Shown here one piece after another: positions 1-7,108 of a DNA stretch of 32,716 nt. The stretch's first letter is position 1, and each line of letters opens with the position of its first letter. Made by a program: the position numbers and the translations under genes. Below the pieces are notes generated by a model that was not told the origin of the DNA, made no database searches, and saw only the letters and a list, made by a program, of their open reading frames with translations. The stretch covers positions 1 to 32,716 of the forward strand of contig JAAEKA010000302.1 in NCBI GenBank assembly GCA_014155705.1, given 5' to 3'. The DNA is from Anaerolineae bacterium clx_CAG2 (GTDB lineage Bacteria; Chloroflexota; Anaerolineae; JAAEKA01).

Positions 1-452
1 CCGGCGCCGCCCTGCCGGCGCCGGGCACGCTTTTCCCGCCGCCGGGCAACGCAACGCTGATCGCTGACGGCGGATTCAAGCTGCCGGCCAGCGCCGAGGA
101 CCAGGAGTGGCGTCTGCACGTGACGCAGGCCGCCCTGGTCAGCCACATCGACGGAAGGCCCGCGCCTAACGATGGACGGTACTTGATCATGGTGTTCTTC
201 CTGGAGACCAAAGCACGCGGTCCAGTGGCAGTGACGCCGGCTGACTTAGCCGTGCAAACCGCGACCGGTGACACGCTGGCGCCGCAAGACACCACACTGG
301 ACTTTGCCGTCGCCCGCTTCGCTTCCCAGACCATTGAGCCTGGCAGCGGCGTGTCCGGCCACGCTGTGTTTGTGTTGCCGCCCGAAGCCGCACCTGCCAG
401 CTTGCGTTATGGGTCGACGAGCGCGACCCTGACGGATGATCTGACACCATGA
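1..452 (+). CDS. DUF4352-like immunoglobulin-fold protein, C-terminal part
   Basis: The reading frame is open from the window edge (codons from base 3) to the TGA at 450-452, so only the C-terminal ~149 residues are seen. The GTG at 120 lies inside the domain and is not a credible start. The visible part has the pattern of DUF4352-type beta-sandwich domains: alternating hydrophobic strands (YLIMVFFLET), a polar segment naming a G-rich variable loop, then a GSGVSGHAVFVLP strand near the end. Such domains usually follow a signal peptide or lipobox on extracytoplasmic proteins, which would lie outside the window. The TGA overlaps the next start codon (ATGA), so it is translationally coupled to the glycosyltransferase gene. 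The family call is by pattern only and is moderately sure. Confidence 0.6.
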   Translation, partial: GAALPAPGTLFPPPGNATLIADGGFKLPASAEDQEWRLHVTQAALVSHIDGRPAPNDGRYLIMVFFLETKARGPVAVTPADLAVQTATGDTLAPQDTTLDFAVARFASQTIEPGSGVSGHAVFVLPPEAAPASLRYGSTSATLTDDLTP

Positions 453-1834
453 GCGACCGTCGTTGGATCCCCAGTAGCCCAGCGCTGCTCCTGGCGTTGG
501 GCGCATTGGCCCTTGCCCCCTACGCCTACACGCTGAGTCTGGCGAGCCTGCGCCGCTCCACGCCGCAGTTCCTTGCCGCCTACGCTGTGGCGTTTGTCCT
601 CTATGCCGCTGCAACCCTCGTGGCGTTGCGCCTGCGCTCCCTCCTGCGCCCGACGCTGGCTGGTGTCTTCATCCTAGCGGCAACCATGATGGCGCTGCTG
701 CTGCTCACGCGGCCCACCCTGTCCGACGACATGTATCGCTATGTGTGGGATGGCCGAGTGCAGGCCGCCGGCATGAGCCCCTACCGCTATCCGCCCGCCG
801 CCCCTGAGCTGCAAGATCTGCGCGACGATGCGGTGTGGCGCTACATCAATCGCAAAACCTCGTGGACAATCTACCCGCCGGCCGCGCAATTGGCCTTCGC
901 CGGTCTGTGGCGCATTGCCCCGGACAGCGTACGCTGGTTCCAGGCTGCCATGGCGCTGGGCGCGCTGTTGGCCGGTGGGCTGCTGCTGGGTTTGTTGCGC
1001 GACCTGGGCCGGTCGCCGGCGCGGGTAGTAATCTATCTCTGGGCGCCGCTGCTCCTCTTCGAGACCGCCCATGGCGCCCACGTCGATGCGCTCGTGCTGC
1101 CGCTGCTGGTGGGCGCGTGGTGGGCCCGGGTGCGCAACAAGGACGCACTGGTGGGAGTGCTGCTGGGCGTCGCCACGGCGGTCAAGCTCTACCCGGCCAT
1201 GCTGCTGCCGGCGCTATGGCGGCCCACTGACCGGCGCGGCCGCTGGACCATGCCGGCGGCCTTTGCGTTGACCGTGGCTGCCTGCTACGCGCCTTTCGTG
1301 CTGCGCGACGGCAGCCAAGTGCTGGGCTTTCTGCCCGTCTACTTCAACGAACGTTTCAACATGGGCCTGGCTGCGCTGCTGATCCCGCAGTTCAAGGCGT
1401 TAGGCTTCGATCCCGATCAAGGCATTCTGGCGCTGACCCTGGCGACCCTCGCGATCCTGGGGCTGTGGATGATTCTGCGCCCTGCCCCGGACGGCGAAAC
1501 CGCGCTGCGCCGTTCCATCTGGTTGATCGGCGCGTTCACGCTGCTGACGCAGAACCTGTTCTCTTGGTACATGCTGTGGGTGCTGCCGCTGGCTGCCATC
1601 TTCGTGCAGCCGGGCCGGCTGCTGGGCCTGCGTGCCGATGCGTGGACCGGCTGGTGGCTGTTCTGTGGGTTGGTCGTCCTCTCCTACAGCATCTTCATCA
1701 CCGGACGCCCGCAGCCGTGGGCCGCCTCGGCACAGTACCTGCCTCTGTACGTCCTGCTGTTGGCCGATGTCGCGCGACGGCTCAGGCACCTTTGGCCCGT
1801 CGCTCGCGAGCGCGCCCGGAAGCCAGTGTCATGA
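449..1834 (+). CDS. polytopic GT-C-like (DUF2029/GT87-type) glycosyltransferase
   Basis: A 461-residue integral membrane protein with about ten hydrophobic segments. Residues around 90-110 carry the acidic loop SDDMYRYVWDGRVQ followed by GMSPYRYPP, which matches the first extracytoplasmic loop of GT-C enzymes that take sugars from polyprenyl-phosphate donors. A basic cytoplasmic loop and a VKLYPAMLLP segment, also typical of DUF2029 proteins, lie mid-protein. The ATG at 449 overlaps the upstream stop, and its own TGA overlaps the next ATG at 1831, so three genes are coupled. The downstream GT2 enzyme could supply the polyprenyl-linked sugar. The acceptor is unknown; lipoglycan, cell-wall polymer or protein are all possible. 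Confidence 0.75.
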   Translation: MSDRRWIPSSPALLLALGALALAPYAYTLSLASLRRSTPQFLAAYAVAFVLYAAATLVALRLRSLLRPTLAGVFILAATMMALLLLTRPTLSDDMYRYVWDGRVQAAGMSPYRYPPAAPELQDLRDDAVWRYINRKTSWTIYPPAAQLAFAGLWRIAPDSVRWFQAAMALGALLAGGLLLGLLRDLGRSPARVVIYLWAPLLLFETAHGAHVDALVLPLLVGAWWARVRNKDALVGVLLGVATAVKLYPAMLLPALWRPTDRRGRWTMPAAFALTVAACYAPFVLRDGSQVLGFLPVYFNERFNMGLAALLIPQFKALGFDPDQGILALTLATLAILGLWMILRPAPDGETALRRSIWLIGAFTLLTQNLFSWYMLWVLPLAAIFVQPGRLLGLRADAWTGWWLFCGLVVLSYSIFITGRPQPWAASAQYLPLYVLLLADVARRLRHLWPVARERARKPVS

Positions 1835-3546
1835 CCGCAGCAATGAGAAAGCGGGTTTTTGGGTTGCCAAACGAAGACCCTGGCGCCAAACAAGATCATG
1901 ATATCCAGGACGAGCGTGTTGGCACGAAAGAAGTCCGGTTTCTGAACCAGTGGCTAGATCGCAACCAGCAGGCCACCGCGGTCCTCGCTCTGGTCGCCGC
2001 GGCCAGCACGCTCAGCCTGCTGGTCTTCTTCGTGTTACCGTTCAGCCTGCTGGACCTGTACGACCGGCCGCTGCTGGACTTGTACAAGCTGTCGCTGACC
2101 GATCCGCCGGCGCGCTGGTGGGTGTTGGCCGGCTACATGATCCTCGGCGCGCTCTATTGGCTGGGGTGGCGCGCGGCGCAACGCGCCTGGGGGCGTGCAG
2201 CCTGGGGGGTCGTCCTGGGCGGCGCGCTGGCGTCGGCCACTCTTCTGCTGTTTCTGTACCCCTTCGGCGCCGCCGATATCTTCGACAACATCATGCACGG
2301 CCGTATCCTGGGCGTCTACGGCGCCAACCCCTTCCAGGATGTGGCGAACCAGTTCAGCAACGACCTATCCTTCGCCTACGTGGCGTGGCGGCGTTCCCCC
2401 TCGGCCTATGGGCCGGCGTGGGAGCTGCTGGCAGGCGGCGTCGCATGGCTGGTGCAGGAGACCCTTGGGGTTTCCGAAACCCCAAGGGTTGCGCCGATTA
2501 TCGCCAACGTGTTGGCCTTCAAGCTGATCGGCGGCGTCTTCCTTGCTGCCTGCGTCGCTGTGGTAATCGTGATCCTGCGCCGCAAGGCTCCGGAGCGAGC
2601 GTTGGCCGGCGTCGTGCTGCTGGCCTGGAACCCGGTCGTCCTGGTGGAGACGGTGGGCCACGGCCACAACGACATCGCCATGGTCTTCTGGGTACTGGCC
2701 GCGGCCTGGGGCCTGGTCGAACGGCGCTATACCCTGGCGATCCTGGCCCTGGTAACCGGCGCGCTGGTCAAGTTCGTGCCCGTGTTGATGCTGCCAGTGG
2801 CGTTGGCCATTGCCTGGCGCGAGCTGGGAACGGGTGGCCAGAGGGCCAGAGGGCCAGAGGGTCAGAGGTCGGAGGGCGAGAGCGCAAGGGATGGTGGAGC
2901 GGAGGATCAGTTACGGGTTAAGGGTTACGTGTCACGGTTTGCGCCGCGCCTGCGCTTCTTGCTCATCACCGGCTTGGCAAGCATCGCCCTGGTGGTCATC
3001 GTCTATGCGCCCTTCTGGCAGGGATTAGAAACCCTGAACATCGAGCGCAAACAAGCCCTGTTTACCTCGTCGCTACCGGCAGCAGCCTGGGCTATCCTGC
3101 AGGGGCCGTGGGGTCAGGAGGTAGCTGGCCGGCGTATCAGCCTCTTCGCTGCCGCCATGACGGCGTTCTTTGCCCTGTGGCAGGCCGGCTGGGCATGGCG
3201 TGAGCAAAATTGGCTAAGCTTTCCACGCGCTGCTTTCCGTATCCTGATGTTCTATCTGTTGATCACCTCTCTGTGGTTTCAGAGTTGGTATGCGATCTGG
3301 CCCCTGGCGTTGGCCGCGCTGCTGCCGCCCGGCCACGAGGCGCGGCTGGCCGTGCTCTTCAGCTATGCCGCCCTGGCCAAGCCGCTCCTCTTCGAGCCAC
3401 TCTTGCTGTGGCAGCGTCCGCTGCCTCCCAAAGCCTGGCGCGAGCTGCGCCTCGGCCCGGCCGTCATGCTCCTCCCCTGGCTCTACGTCTTCTATGCATT
3501 GCTCCAGCAGCGCATCCCCCGCCGCCCTTTCTCACGCGAAGGCTGA
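1831..3546 (+). CDS. polytopic GT-C-like glycosyltransferase with in-frame repeat insertions
   Basis: A 571-residue multi-spanning membrane protein of the DUF2029/GT87-like type. Supporting motifs are FGAADIFDNIMHGRILGVYG near residue 150, NPVVLVETVGHGHNDIAMVF near 270 and a VKFVPVLMLP segment. The start at 1831 overlaps the preceding TGA as ATGA; an open frame extends upstream but only through the 449 gene. The protein is odd in three places. The hydrophilic N-terminus is encoded by an imperfect palindrome (1847-1942). A perfect 14-bp-arm palindrome (2461-2489) encodes LGVSETPR. A short-word repeat (2834-2936) encodes a charged, low-complexity stretch near residues 335-370 in a loop between membrane segments. 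All three keep the frame. The donor and acceptor sugars cannot be read from sequence. Confidence 0.75.
   Translation: MTAAMRKRVFGLPNEDPGAKQDHDIQDERVGTKEVRFLNQWLDRNQQATAVLALVAAASTLSLLVFFVLPFSLLDLYDRPLLDLYKLSLTDPPARWWVLAGYMILGALYWLGWRAAQRAWGRAAWGVVLGGALASATLLLFLYPFGAADIFDNIMHGRILGVYGANPFQDVANQFSNDLSFAYVAWRRSPSAYGPAWELLAGGVAWLVQETLGVSETPRVAPIIANVLAFKLIGGVFLAACVAVVIVILRRKAPERALAGVVLLAWNPVVLVETVGHGHNDIAMVFWVLAAAWGLVERRYTLAILALVTGALVKFVPVLMLPVALAIAWRELGTGGQRARGPEGQRSEGESARDGGAEDQLRVKGYVSRFAPRLRFLLITGLASIALVVIVYAPFWQGLETLNIERKQALFTSSLPAAAWAILQGPWGQEVAGRRISLFAAAMTAFFALWQAGWAWREQNWLSFPRAAFRILMFYLLITSLWFQSWYAIWPLALAALLPPGHEARLAVLFSYAALAKPLLFEPLLLWQRPLPPKAWRELRLGPAVMLLPWLYVFYALLQQRIPRRPFSREG
1847..1942. 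repeat. imperfect palindromic element inside a coding sequence
   Basis: The left end GAAAGCGGGTTTTT and right end AAGTCCGGTTTC are diverged inverted copies, with an inner TGCCAA/TTGGCA pair. The 96-bp span and end sequences resemble the intergenic element at 18812-18905 (94 bp, GAAACCGGGTTTTTA ends). It encodes part of the hydrophilic N-terminus of the 1831 protein. Origin as a decayed copy is inferred. Confidence 0.45.
2461..2489. repeat. perfect 14-bp-arm palindrome inside a coding sequence
   Basis: ACCCTTGGGGTTTC at 2461-2474 is followed after one base by its exact reverse complement at 2476-2489. It is read in frame through the 1831 gene. The layout (AAGG-like outer arm, GGTTTC/GAAACC centre) matches the palindrome at 29673-29706. 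Confidence 0.85.
2834..2936. repeat. short-word repeat insertion inside a coding sequence
   Basis: It begins with tandem GGCCAGAG words and ends with ACGGGTTAAGGGTTACGTGT words. The second part resembles the GTAACCCGTAACACG repeats at 16241-16645 in reverse complement. It adds about 35 charged residues between hydrophobic segments of the 1831 protein without breaking the frame. Confidence 0.6.
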
Positions 3547-3596
3547 TCATTAACCATTCACCCATTAAACCGTTACACATTCACACTAACCATTCC
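3547..3596. repeat. short-word intergenic repeat (CATTA/ACCATTCAC words)
   Basis: The whole gap between the stop at 3546 and the ATG at 3597 consists of variants of the words TTAACCATTCAC, CCATTAAACC and TTACACATTCAC. It abuts the next start codon and replaces any recognisable ribosome binding site. Confidence 0.6.
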
Positions 3597-4262
3597 ATGC
3601 TCCCCACCAACGCTCTCCTAACCGTCGCCAAGCGGCCCGCGCCTGGCCGCACCAAGACCCGGCTGACGCCGCCGCTGACTCCGCAGCAGGCAGCGGGCCT
3701 GTATGAGTGCTTCCTGTGCGACACCCTCGACCTGGTCCGTCGCGTGCCGGACGTGCGGCCCGCCATCGCCTATCTGCCGGCCGAGGAGCGGGCCTACTTC
3801 GAGTCGCTCGCGCCCGACTTTGATTTGTTGCTTCAGGAGGGCCAGGATCTGGGTGAACGGCTGGACAATGCGCTCACCCGCACCCTGAACGCTGGCTATC
3901 AACGGGTCGCCATCATGAACAGCGACGGGCCAACCTTGCCCCTGGCTTGCCTGAATGGCGCCTTCGAAAAGCTGGCCAACGGCGCCGACGTAGTCGTCGG
4001 CCCGGCCGACGACGGCGGCTATTATTTGATTGGGCTGCGCCGGCCCGCGCCGCGGCTGCTGCGTGCGGTCAGGATGAGCACACCCGACGTGCTGGCCGAC
4101 ACGCTGACCATTGCTGCGCAGGAGCGGCTACGGGTGGAATTGCTGCCTGTGTGGTATGATGTGGATGACGCGGCGAGTTTAGCTCGCTTGCGCGCGGAAC
4201 TGGTCACCGCTCCGTCCACCGTGGCCCGCCATAGCAGAGCATTTCTGGCAGCTTTGACCTGA
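3597..4262 (+). CDS. TIGR04282/DUF2064 family glycosyltransferase-like protein
   Basis: A 221-residue soluble GT-A-fold protein. AKRPAPGRTKTRLTPPL near residues 10-27 is the nucleotide-binding signature of DUF2064. QEGQDLGERL near 83 and NSDGPTLP near 107 follow in the expected order, and GPADDGGYYLIGL near 135 is the most conserved family block. The ATG at 3597 fits the family N-terminus; the open frame upstream runs through the previous gene and the repeat. Family members sit beside DPM1-like GT2 genes, as here (gap of 5 bp). The family's exact substrate is not established to my knowledge; a nucleotide-sugar transferase role in lipid-linked sugar metabolism is inferred. Confidence 0.85.
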   Translation: MLPTNALLTVAKRPAPGRTKTRLTPPLTPQQAAGLYECFLCDTLDLVRRVPDVRPAIAYLPAEERAYFESLAPDFDLLLQEGQDLGERLDNALTRTLNAGYQRVAIMNSDGPTLPLACLNGAFEKLANGADVVVGPADDGGYYLIGLRRPAPRLLRAVRMSTPDVLADTLTIAAQERLRVELLPVWYDVDDAASLARLRAELVTAPSTVARHSRAFLAALT

Positions 4263-4267
4263 ACGAC

Positions 4268-4993
4268 ATGACTGGCAGCCCATTGACTCTCGCCGTGGTG
4301 ATCCCGGCGCTCAACGAGGCGGGCAACATTTGCGGCCTCGTTCAAGAGGTGCGCCGGGTCGCCCCCGCACAAGTGATTGTCGTCGACAACGGCTCAACCG
4401 ACGCGACAGCCGCCCAGGCGGCGGCCGGCGGCGCACTGGTGATCGGCGAGCCGCGCCGCGGCTACGGCTACGCCTGCCAGGCTGGTGTGCGCCAGGCCGC
4501 CGAACTCCAAGCCGACGTGGTGGTCTTCCTGGACGGCGACTACAGCTTCCTACCGGCTGAGTTGCCGTGGCTGCTCTTGCCGATTCTGCAGGACCGGGCG
4601 GATCTGGTGTTAGGCTCGCGCTGGTTGGGCCACATCGAGCCCGGCGCCATGCCGCCGCAGCAGCGCTTCGGCAACTGGCTGGCGGCCCGTCTGCTGCACT
4701 GGCTCTACGACATGCGCGTGACTGACCTGGGGCCCTACCGGGCCATCCGGCTGCCCCTGCTGCTCAGCCTGGACATGCAGGAGATGACCTATGGTTGGCC
4801 AACTGAGATGATGGTCAAGGCAGCCAAGCGCGGCGCCTGCATCGTCGAGACGCCGGTCAGCTATCATGCCCGCCGCTCCGGCCGCTCCAAGGTCAGCGGC
4901 ACGCTGCGCGGCACGGTACTGGCCGCGCGCTACATCGTAGGCGTGACCCTGCGCTACGCGTTCGCCGATAGTAACTCATGGCAGGACCTTTGA
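4268..4993 (+). CDS. GT2 glycosyltransferase, DPM1/polyprenyl-phosphate sugar synthase-like
   Basis: A 241-residue GT-A enzyme that should transfer a sugar from a nucleotide sugar, most likely to polyprenyl phosphate on the cytoplasmic membrane face. VVIPALNEAGNI near residue 9, VVDNGSTDAT near 38 and the metal-binding FLDGDYSFLP near 88 are the canonical GT2 motifs. SRWLGHIEPGAMP and the later TEMMVKAAKRG block are typical of DPM1-like enzymes. There are no C-terminal membrane helices, so it is the short soluble form. It lies 5 bp after the DUF2064 gene, and its product could feed the polytopic GT-C proteins upstream. The sugar is not known. Confidence 0.85.
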   Translation: MTGSPLTLAVVIPALNEAGNICGLVQEVRRVAPAQVIVVDNGSTDATAAQAAAGGALVIGEPRRGYGYACQAGVRQAAELQADVVVFLDGDYSFLPAELPWLLLPILQDRADLVLGSRWLGHIEPGAMPPQQRFGNWLAARLLHWLYDMRVTDLGPYRAIRLPLLLSLDMQEMTYGWPTEMMVKAAKRGACIVETPVSYHARRSGRSKVSGTLRGTVLAARYIVGVTLRYAFADSNSWQDL

Positions 4994-4995
4994 AT

Positions 4996-5286
4996 ATGGA
5001 CTGTCGCATTGGCTGCGGCGCATGCTGCATCGCACTCTCCATCTCATCGCCTATCCCTGGCATGCCCCAGGGCAAGCCGGCCGGCGTGCGCTGCGTGCAG
5101 TTGCCGCCCGACACCCGCTGCCTGCTCTGCGGCAAGCCGGAGCGGCCGGAGGTCTGCGTGCGGCTGCGCCCCAACCGGGAGATGTGCGGCGAGACGACCG
5201 AGCACGCGCTGGCCTGGCTGGAAGAACTGGAGCGCCTGACCGCTCCTGATCTGACATGGTTGGTCGCGCAGGCAGGGCCGGAGTAA
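4996..5286 (+). CDS. YkgJ-family cysteine-cluster protein
   Basis: A 96-residue protein beginning MDCRIGCGACCIALSISSP, with a CxxxCxxCC cluster, a second pair of cysteines in CLLCGKPERPEVC and a third in REMC. The spacing matches the UPF0153/YkgJ zinc- or iron-binding cluster family. An in-frame ATG at 4978 would overlap the previous gene by 16 bp; the ATG at 4996 is preferred because family members usually begin right at this motif and AGGA lies upstream. The function of the family is unknown. It is the last gene before the promoter at 5292. Confidence 0.8.
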   Translation: MDCRIGCGACCIALSISSPIPGMPQGKPAGVRCVQLPPDTRCLLCGKPERPEVCVRLRPNREMCGETTEHALAWLEELERLTAPDLTWLVAQAGPE

Positions 5287-5291
5287 CGCTT

Positions 5292-5320
5292 TTGTTAATG
5301 CCGTTCTGGTGTGCTATAAT
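5292..5320 (+). promoter_or_regulatory. sigma70-type promoter of the fluoride operon
   Basis: TTGTTA (5292-5297) and a perfect TATAAT (5315-5320) are separated by 17 bp, with an extended -10 TG at 5312-5313. Predicted transcription start is near 5327, just before the aptamer. Confidence 0.85.
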
Positions 5321-5330
5321 CACATCAACC

Positions 5331-5393
5331 TTCGGGGATGAGGCTCCCCTGGATCCCTTGATCCGACTCGTCTCATGACTGATAGCCTCTACC
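5331..5393 (+). promoter_or_regulatory. fluoride riboswitch (crcB motif)
   Basis: P1 is GGGG (5334-5337) paired with CCCC (5346-5349), enclosing the loop AUGAGGCU. Loop bases GAGGCU (5340-5345) are exactly complementary to AGCCUC (5384-5389), giving the class-defining pseudoknot. The 3' strand reads CUGAUAGCCUCUACC. These blocks closely match the known Thermotoga petrophila aptamer (GAUGAGGC and CUGAUGGCCUCUAC). The hairpin arm between P1 and CUGAU is longer and different, with GGAUC/GAUCC at 5351-5364. Fluoride binding should stabilise the pseudoknot and so hold bases 5384-5389 out of the terminator. The presence of crcB and DUF190 genes downstream independently supports the call. Confidence 0.92.
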
Positions 5394-5425
5394 AACGCGA
5401 TTTCGTCTGGTAGAGGCTTTGTTGT
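5384..5425 (+). terminator. riboswitch-controlled intrinsic terminator
   Basis: AGCCTCTACCA (5384-5394) pairs perfectly with TGGTAGAGGCT (5408-5418), followed by TTGTTGT. The 5' arm contains the pseudoknot strand of the aptamer, so terminator and ligand-bound aptamer exclude each other: an ON switch for fluoride. Confidence 0.9.
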
Positions 5426-5458
5426 ATCAGCCACCAGACAGTCAACGAGGCGTCGAAT

Positions 5459-7108
5459 ATGAGTCAACAACTGCTCGATATGAGCGAGTCGCCGAATCTG
5501 ACGGTTTCGATCGATGGCCAGGCGCCAGCCTCCATTGCTCAGATGCGAGATATGCCCAGTAGCGTCGGCCCAGCGCCCTTCCACAGCATACTCTTCAATG
5601 GAAACGAGGCGAAGACCCGCAGGGAAACGCCCGACGCTCCTCCCTTTTTCGCCGATCTGAACCTGGACCAGATCGTCGATGCCATTACGGCTGGCAAGCA
5701 GGATTATGACCTGAAGCCGTTCTTTTATACGCCTCTGCGTGATCCTGACGCGATCCGGTACCGTCAGGAGGTTGCGCGCGATCTCGAAAACGAATCTGTT
5801 CTGGGGGCGATCAGGACCTTTGCGCATCGAATGAGCATGATGCGGCGCTATTTTGTTCTGGCCAACAAGCTTGATTACCCGTATCACCAGGCGGGCTGGT
5901 TCCTGGAAGCGGCAGATGTCTACTGCGAGGCTGTTGCCGGCCTGGTCGATGACCTGAGTTCCGCCCGCATAGCCTCGCGCGGTCTGGCGGCTTTTCACGC
6001 TTTTCTCGGCGCTTACGCTGCGTCTGAGCGATTCTCAAAGCTGCTCACGGACGCGAGGAAGCTCAAGGCTGACCTCGCGTCCGTGCAGTATTGCATACTC
6101 ATCAAGGACGAGTGGGTCAAGGTCCGCCATTACGAGGCTGAAGTCGACTACAGCGTGGACGTTGAGGCGACGTTCGCGCGCTTCAAGCAGGGCGCGGTCA
6201 ATGATTACCGGATCAAGTTGGCCGTTGGGACGGGGATGAATCACGTCGAAGCCCAGATCTTGGACTTGGTGGCCAGGCTGTATCCTGACATTTTCGCCAG
6301 CCTCGATGTGTTCTGCGCGCAGCACGGCAGCTTTCTGGATCCGACCGTTGCGGCTTTCGACCGGGAGATTCAGTTCTACGTGGCCTACATCGAGTACACG
6401 GCGCGCTTCAAACAAGCCGGCTTGAAGTTCTGTTACCCCGATGTCGCCGCCACAGGTAAAGCCGTGGCCAGCAGCGAAGGGTTCGACCTGGCCTTGGCCG
6501 GCAGGCTTGTCGGCAGGAACTCACCCATCATCACCAATGACTTCTACCTGCAAGGTCCTGAACGCGTCATTGTCGTGTCTGGCCCCAACCAGGGCGGCAA
6601 GACAACCTTTGCCCGCACCTTTGGCCAGTTGCACTATCTGGCTAGCCTGGGATGTCCTGTACCGGGTCGGGAAGCACGGCTCTTCCTCTGTGACAGGATC
6701 TTGACCCACTTCGAAAAGCAAGAGGACATCACGAATCTGCGCGGCAAGCTGCAAGATGACCTGGTCAGGATTCATGATGCGCTGGACCAGGCCACATCCA
6801 ACAGCATTGTCATCATGAACGAGATCTTCTCATCCACGGTCTTGCAGGATGCCGTCTTTCTGAGCCAGGAGATCATGGCGTGCATCGTGCATCTGGATGC
6901 GCTGGGTATCTGGGTGACATTCATCGACGAGCTGGCCTCGTTCAGCGAGCAAACCGTCAGCATGGTCAGCACCATCGTGCCTGAGAATCCAGCGCTGCGC
7001 ACGTTCAAGATCGTGCGTAAGCCTGCCGACGGCCTGGCCTACGCCATGTCCATTGCCGAGAAGCACCACCTCACCTACCATCATCTGCTGGAGCGCATAC
7101 AGCCATGA
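5459..7108 (+). CDS. MutS-like P-loop ATPase A (domain V type, no mismatch-recognition domain)
   Basis: A 549-residue soluble protein. Residues ~80-330 are alpha-helical and resemble the lever/core region of MutS-family proteins (a D.D.IRYRQ.V element near 93-105). Residues ~365-520 form the ATPase: Walker A SGPNQGGKTTF near 374-384, then NLRGKLQDDL near 425 and a Walker B-like SIVIMNEIFSST near 449-460. The usual Asp of MutS Walker B is Asn here, while the following Glu is kept. The His of the MutS ATH block is replaced (VTFIDELASF). No N-terminal mismatch-binding domain I and no Smr or MutS2 KOW domain are visible, so ordinary mismatch repair is unlikely. GAGG at 5447-5450 is the ribosome binding site. 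It is the first gene after the fluoride riboswitch and overlaps the next gene by 4 bp. Role in fluoride resistance is inferred from context only. Confidence 0.85.
   Translation: MSQQLLDMSESPNLTVSIDGQAPASIAQMRDMPSSVGPAPFHSILFNGNEAKTRRETPDAPPFFADLNLDQIVDAITAGKQDYDLKPFFYTPLRDPDAIRYRQEVARDLENESVLGAIRTFAHRMSMMRRYFVLANKLDYPYHQAGWFLEAADVYCEAVAGLVDDLSSARIASRGLAAFHAFLGAYAASERFSKLLTDARKLKADLASVQYCILIKDEWVKVRHYEAEVDYSVDVEATFARFKQGAVNDYRIKLAVGTGMNHVEAQILDLVARLYPDIFASLDVFCAQHGSFLDPTVAAFDREIQFYVAYIEYTARFKQAGLKFCYPDVAATGKAVASSEGFDLALAGRLVGRNSPIITNDFYLQGPERVIVVSGPNQGGKTTFARTFGQLHYLASLGCPVPGREARLFLCDRILTHFEKQEDITNLRGKLQDDLVRIHDALDQATSNSIVIMNEIFSSTVLQDAVFLSQEIMACIVHLDALGIWVTFIDELASFSEQTVSMVSTIVPENPALRTFKIVRKPADGLAYAMSIAEKHHLTYHHLLERIQP

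Noticed and set aside
5051-5998. Long minus-strand open frame
   Set aside because: It runs antisense across the riboswitch, terminator and the start of a convincing gene, and its translation shows no domain pattern.
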